Source: Symbiodinium kawagutii
Lineage: Eukaryota > Sar > Dinophyceae > Suessiales > Symbiodiniaceae
Reading direction: 5' to 3'
Assembly (NCBI GenBank): GCA_009767595.1
Contig: VSDK01012496.1
Location: forward strand, 41,265-105,264
Length of the DNA: 64,000 bases
The notes beneath the pieces are model-generated. The model was not told where the DNA came from. It saw only the letters and a list, made by a program, of their open reading frames with translations, and ran no database searches. The position numbers and the translations under genes were made by a program. Below, one piece after another: positions 62,455-64,000 of the stretch. Position 1 is the first letter of the stretch. Each line of letters starts with the position of its first letter.

Positions 62455-63918
62455 TAACCTTCTGTCTGACATTCCCTCTGACATTCTTTCTGACACCTCT
62501 TCTGACATTCTTTCTGACATATCTTCTGATATTCTCTCTGACATATCCTCTTACATTCTTTCTGACATTCTCTCGGACACATAGAATGACATTCTTTCTG
62601 ACATTCTCTCCGAAATATAGAAAGACATTCTTTGTGACATTCTCCGACATATCTTCTGACCTTCTGTCTGACATATCTTCTGACATTCTCTCTGACATAT
62701 CTTTCTGACATGTCTTCTGACATCCTTTCTGACACATCTTCTGACGTTCTTTCTGGCAACCTTCTAGTTTGACATTCTTTCTGACATTCTGTCTGAACAT
62801 TCTTTCTGGCATTCTCTCTGACATTCTTTCTGACATTCTCTCCGACATATAGAATGATTTTCTTTCTGACATTCTCTCCGACATGTAGAATGACATTCTC
62901 TCTGACACTCTCTCCATTCTCACCTTCTGTCTGACATTTCCTCTGACATTCTTTCTGACATCTCTTCTGACATTCTTTCTGACATATCTTCTGACATTCT
63001 CTCTGACATATCCTCTGACATTCTTTCTGACATTCTCTCCGACACATAGAATGAAATTCTTTCTGACATTCTCTCCGACATATCTTTTGACCTTCTTTCT
63101 GGCATTTCTTTTGACATTCTACCTGACAAATCTTCTGACATTCTTCCTGACATGTCTTCTGACAAATCCTCTGACATTCTCTCTGACATTCTTTCTAGCA
63201 TATCTTTTGACATTCTTTCTGACATGTCTTCTGACATCCTTTCTGGCACATCTTCCGGCGTTCTTTCTGACAACCTTCTAGCCTGACATTCTTTCTGACA
63301 TTCTTTCTGGCATATCTTTTGACATCCTTTCTGGCACATCTTCCGACATTCTTCCTGACATATTTTCTGACATTTTTTCTGACATTTCTTCGGGCATTCT
63401 CTCTGACATTCTTTCTGACATCCTTTCTGGCATATCTTTTGACATCCTTTCTGGGGCATCTTCCGACATTCTTCCTGACATATCTTCTGACATTCTCTCT
63501 GACATACCCTCTGACATTCTTTCTGGCGTATCTTTTGACATTCTCTCTGACATATCTTCTGACATTCTTTCTGACATGTCTTCTGACAAACCCTCTGACA
63601 TTCTCTCTGACATTCTTTCTAGCATATCTTTTGACATTCTTTCTGACATGTCTTCTGACATTCTTTCCTGGCAAATCTTCTGACATTCTATCCTGGTTTT
63701 TTTCTGTTGACATTTAAGGCGATATATCTTCTGACAGTCTTTTCGACATCTCTCCTGACATTCCTTTTGGCATTCTTTCTGACATATCTTCTGACATTCT
63801 TTCCTGACATATCTTCTGACATTTTCTCTGACATACCTTTTGACATTCCTTCTGCATCTTCTGACGTTCTTTCTGGCAACCTTCTAGTCTGACATTCTTT
63901 CTGACGTTCTTTCTGGCA
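62455..63918 (-). repeat. 12-nt minisatellite, unit AAGAATGTCAGA (minus strand)
   Basis: About 1.46 kb of imperfect 12-nt units. Because the unit is a multiple of three, translation repeats every four residues: the three minus frames read MSER/MSED, KNVR/RYVR and ECQK-like repeats, and stay open for 130-200 codons each; a plus frame is also open. Clusters of units such as AGAATGTCAAACTAGAAGG recur at about 600-nt spacing (62760, 63270, 63880), so there is higher-order structure. It lies just 5' of the PSMD2 exons and may be in an intron of that gene. No signal peptide, splice pattern or domain supports a protein. Confidence 0.9.
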
Positions 63919-63920
63919 TT

Positions 63921-64000
63921 GGTTGAGGTCCGGCAGCGACCACTGGCCGCGGATGGTCGTGGTTGAGGTCCGGCAGCGACCACTGGGCGTGGATGGTCGT
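63921..64000. repeat. GC-rich 40-bp tandem repeat, cut by window end
   Basis: Two adjacent 40-bp units (63921-63960, 63961-64000) differ at two positions. They begin GGTTGAGGTCCGGCAGCGAC and are about two-thirds G+C, far above the surroundings. More copies may follow outside the window. Confidence 0.9.

Overview
The window looks like nuclear DNA of a dinoflagellate, most likely something close to the Symbiodiniaceae or a related lineage. No long open reading frame outside simple repeats carries a recognisable protein. Joining short minus-strand blocks at splice sites instead yields three conserved proteins without any internal stop: the C-terminal half of the 26S proteasome subunit Rpn1/PSMD2 (62007 down to 58191, stop codon included), a kinesin motor domain (51523 down to 41385), and the N-terminal part of a family-27-like polypeptide GalNAc-transferase (6973 down to 1523, running off the window start). 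Exons are about 33-130 nt and introns 77 nt to 2.1 kb.

The diagnostic feature is splicing. For 21 introns both flanking exons are fixed by protein homology and reading phase. Ten have GC donors, nine GA and only two GT; every acceptor is AG followed by G. This is the donor pattern known from dinoflagellates, here with GT in a small minority.

Layout. 1-7 kb: GalNAc-transferase gene (minus) with (TCTA/TCTG)n and a 52-nt minisatellite in or near its introns. 7-40 kb: mostly unassigned DNA with scattered plausible minus-strand exons of unknown proteins, microsatellites, a degenerate TTTAGGG tract (16.2-16.65 kb), a foldback element with TA-flanked inverted ends (25.73-25.96 kb), a strand-alternating AT-rich block (24.4-25.7 kb), a plus-strand RNase H-like retroelement remnant (28.7 kb), a perfect decamer array (31.9-32.0 kb) and a 720-bp inverted-repeat element (33.9-34.6 kb). 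37-52 kb: kinesin gene and candidate tail or downstream-gene exons, with a 709-bp inverted-repeat element inside one kinesin intron. 52-58 kb: unassigned. 58-62 kb: PSMD2. 62.4-63.9 kb: a 12-nt minisatellite readable in several frames, then a GC-rich 40-bp repeat cut by the window end.

All recognised genes run on the minus strand, as in the unidirectional gene blocks of dinoflagellates. They have unrelated roles (protein turnover, microtubule motility, Golgi O-glycosylation), so nothing suggests a shared pathway. No tRNA, rRNA, CRISPR array, promoter or terminator could be supported.
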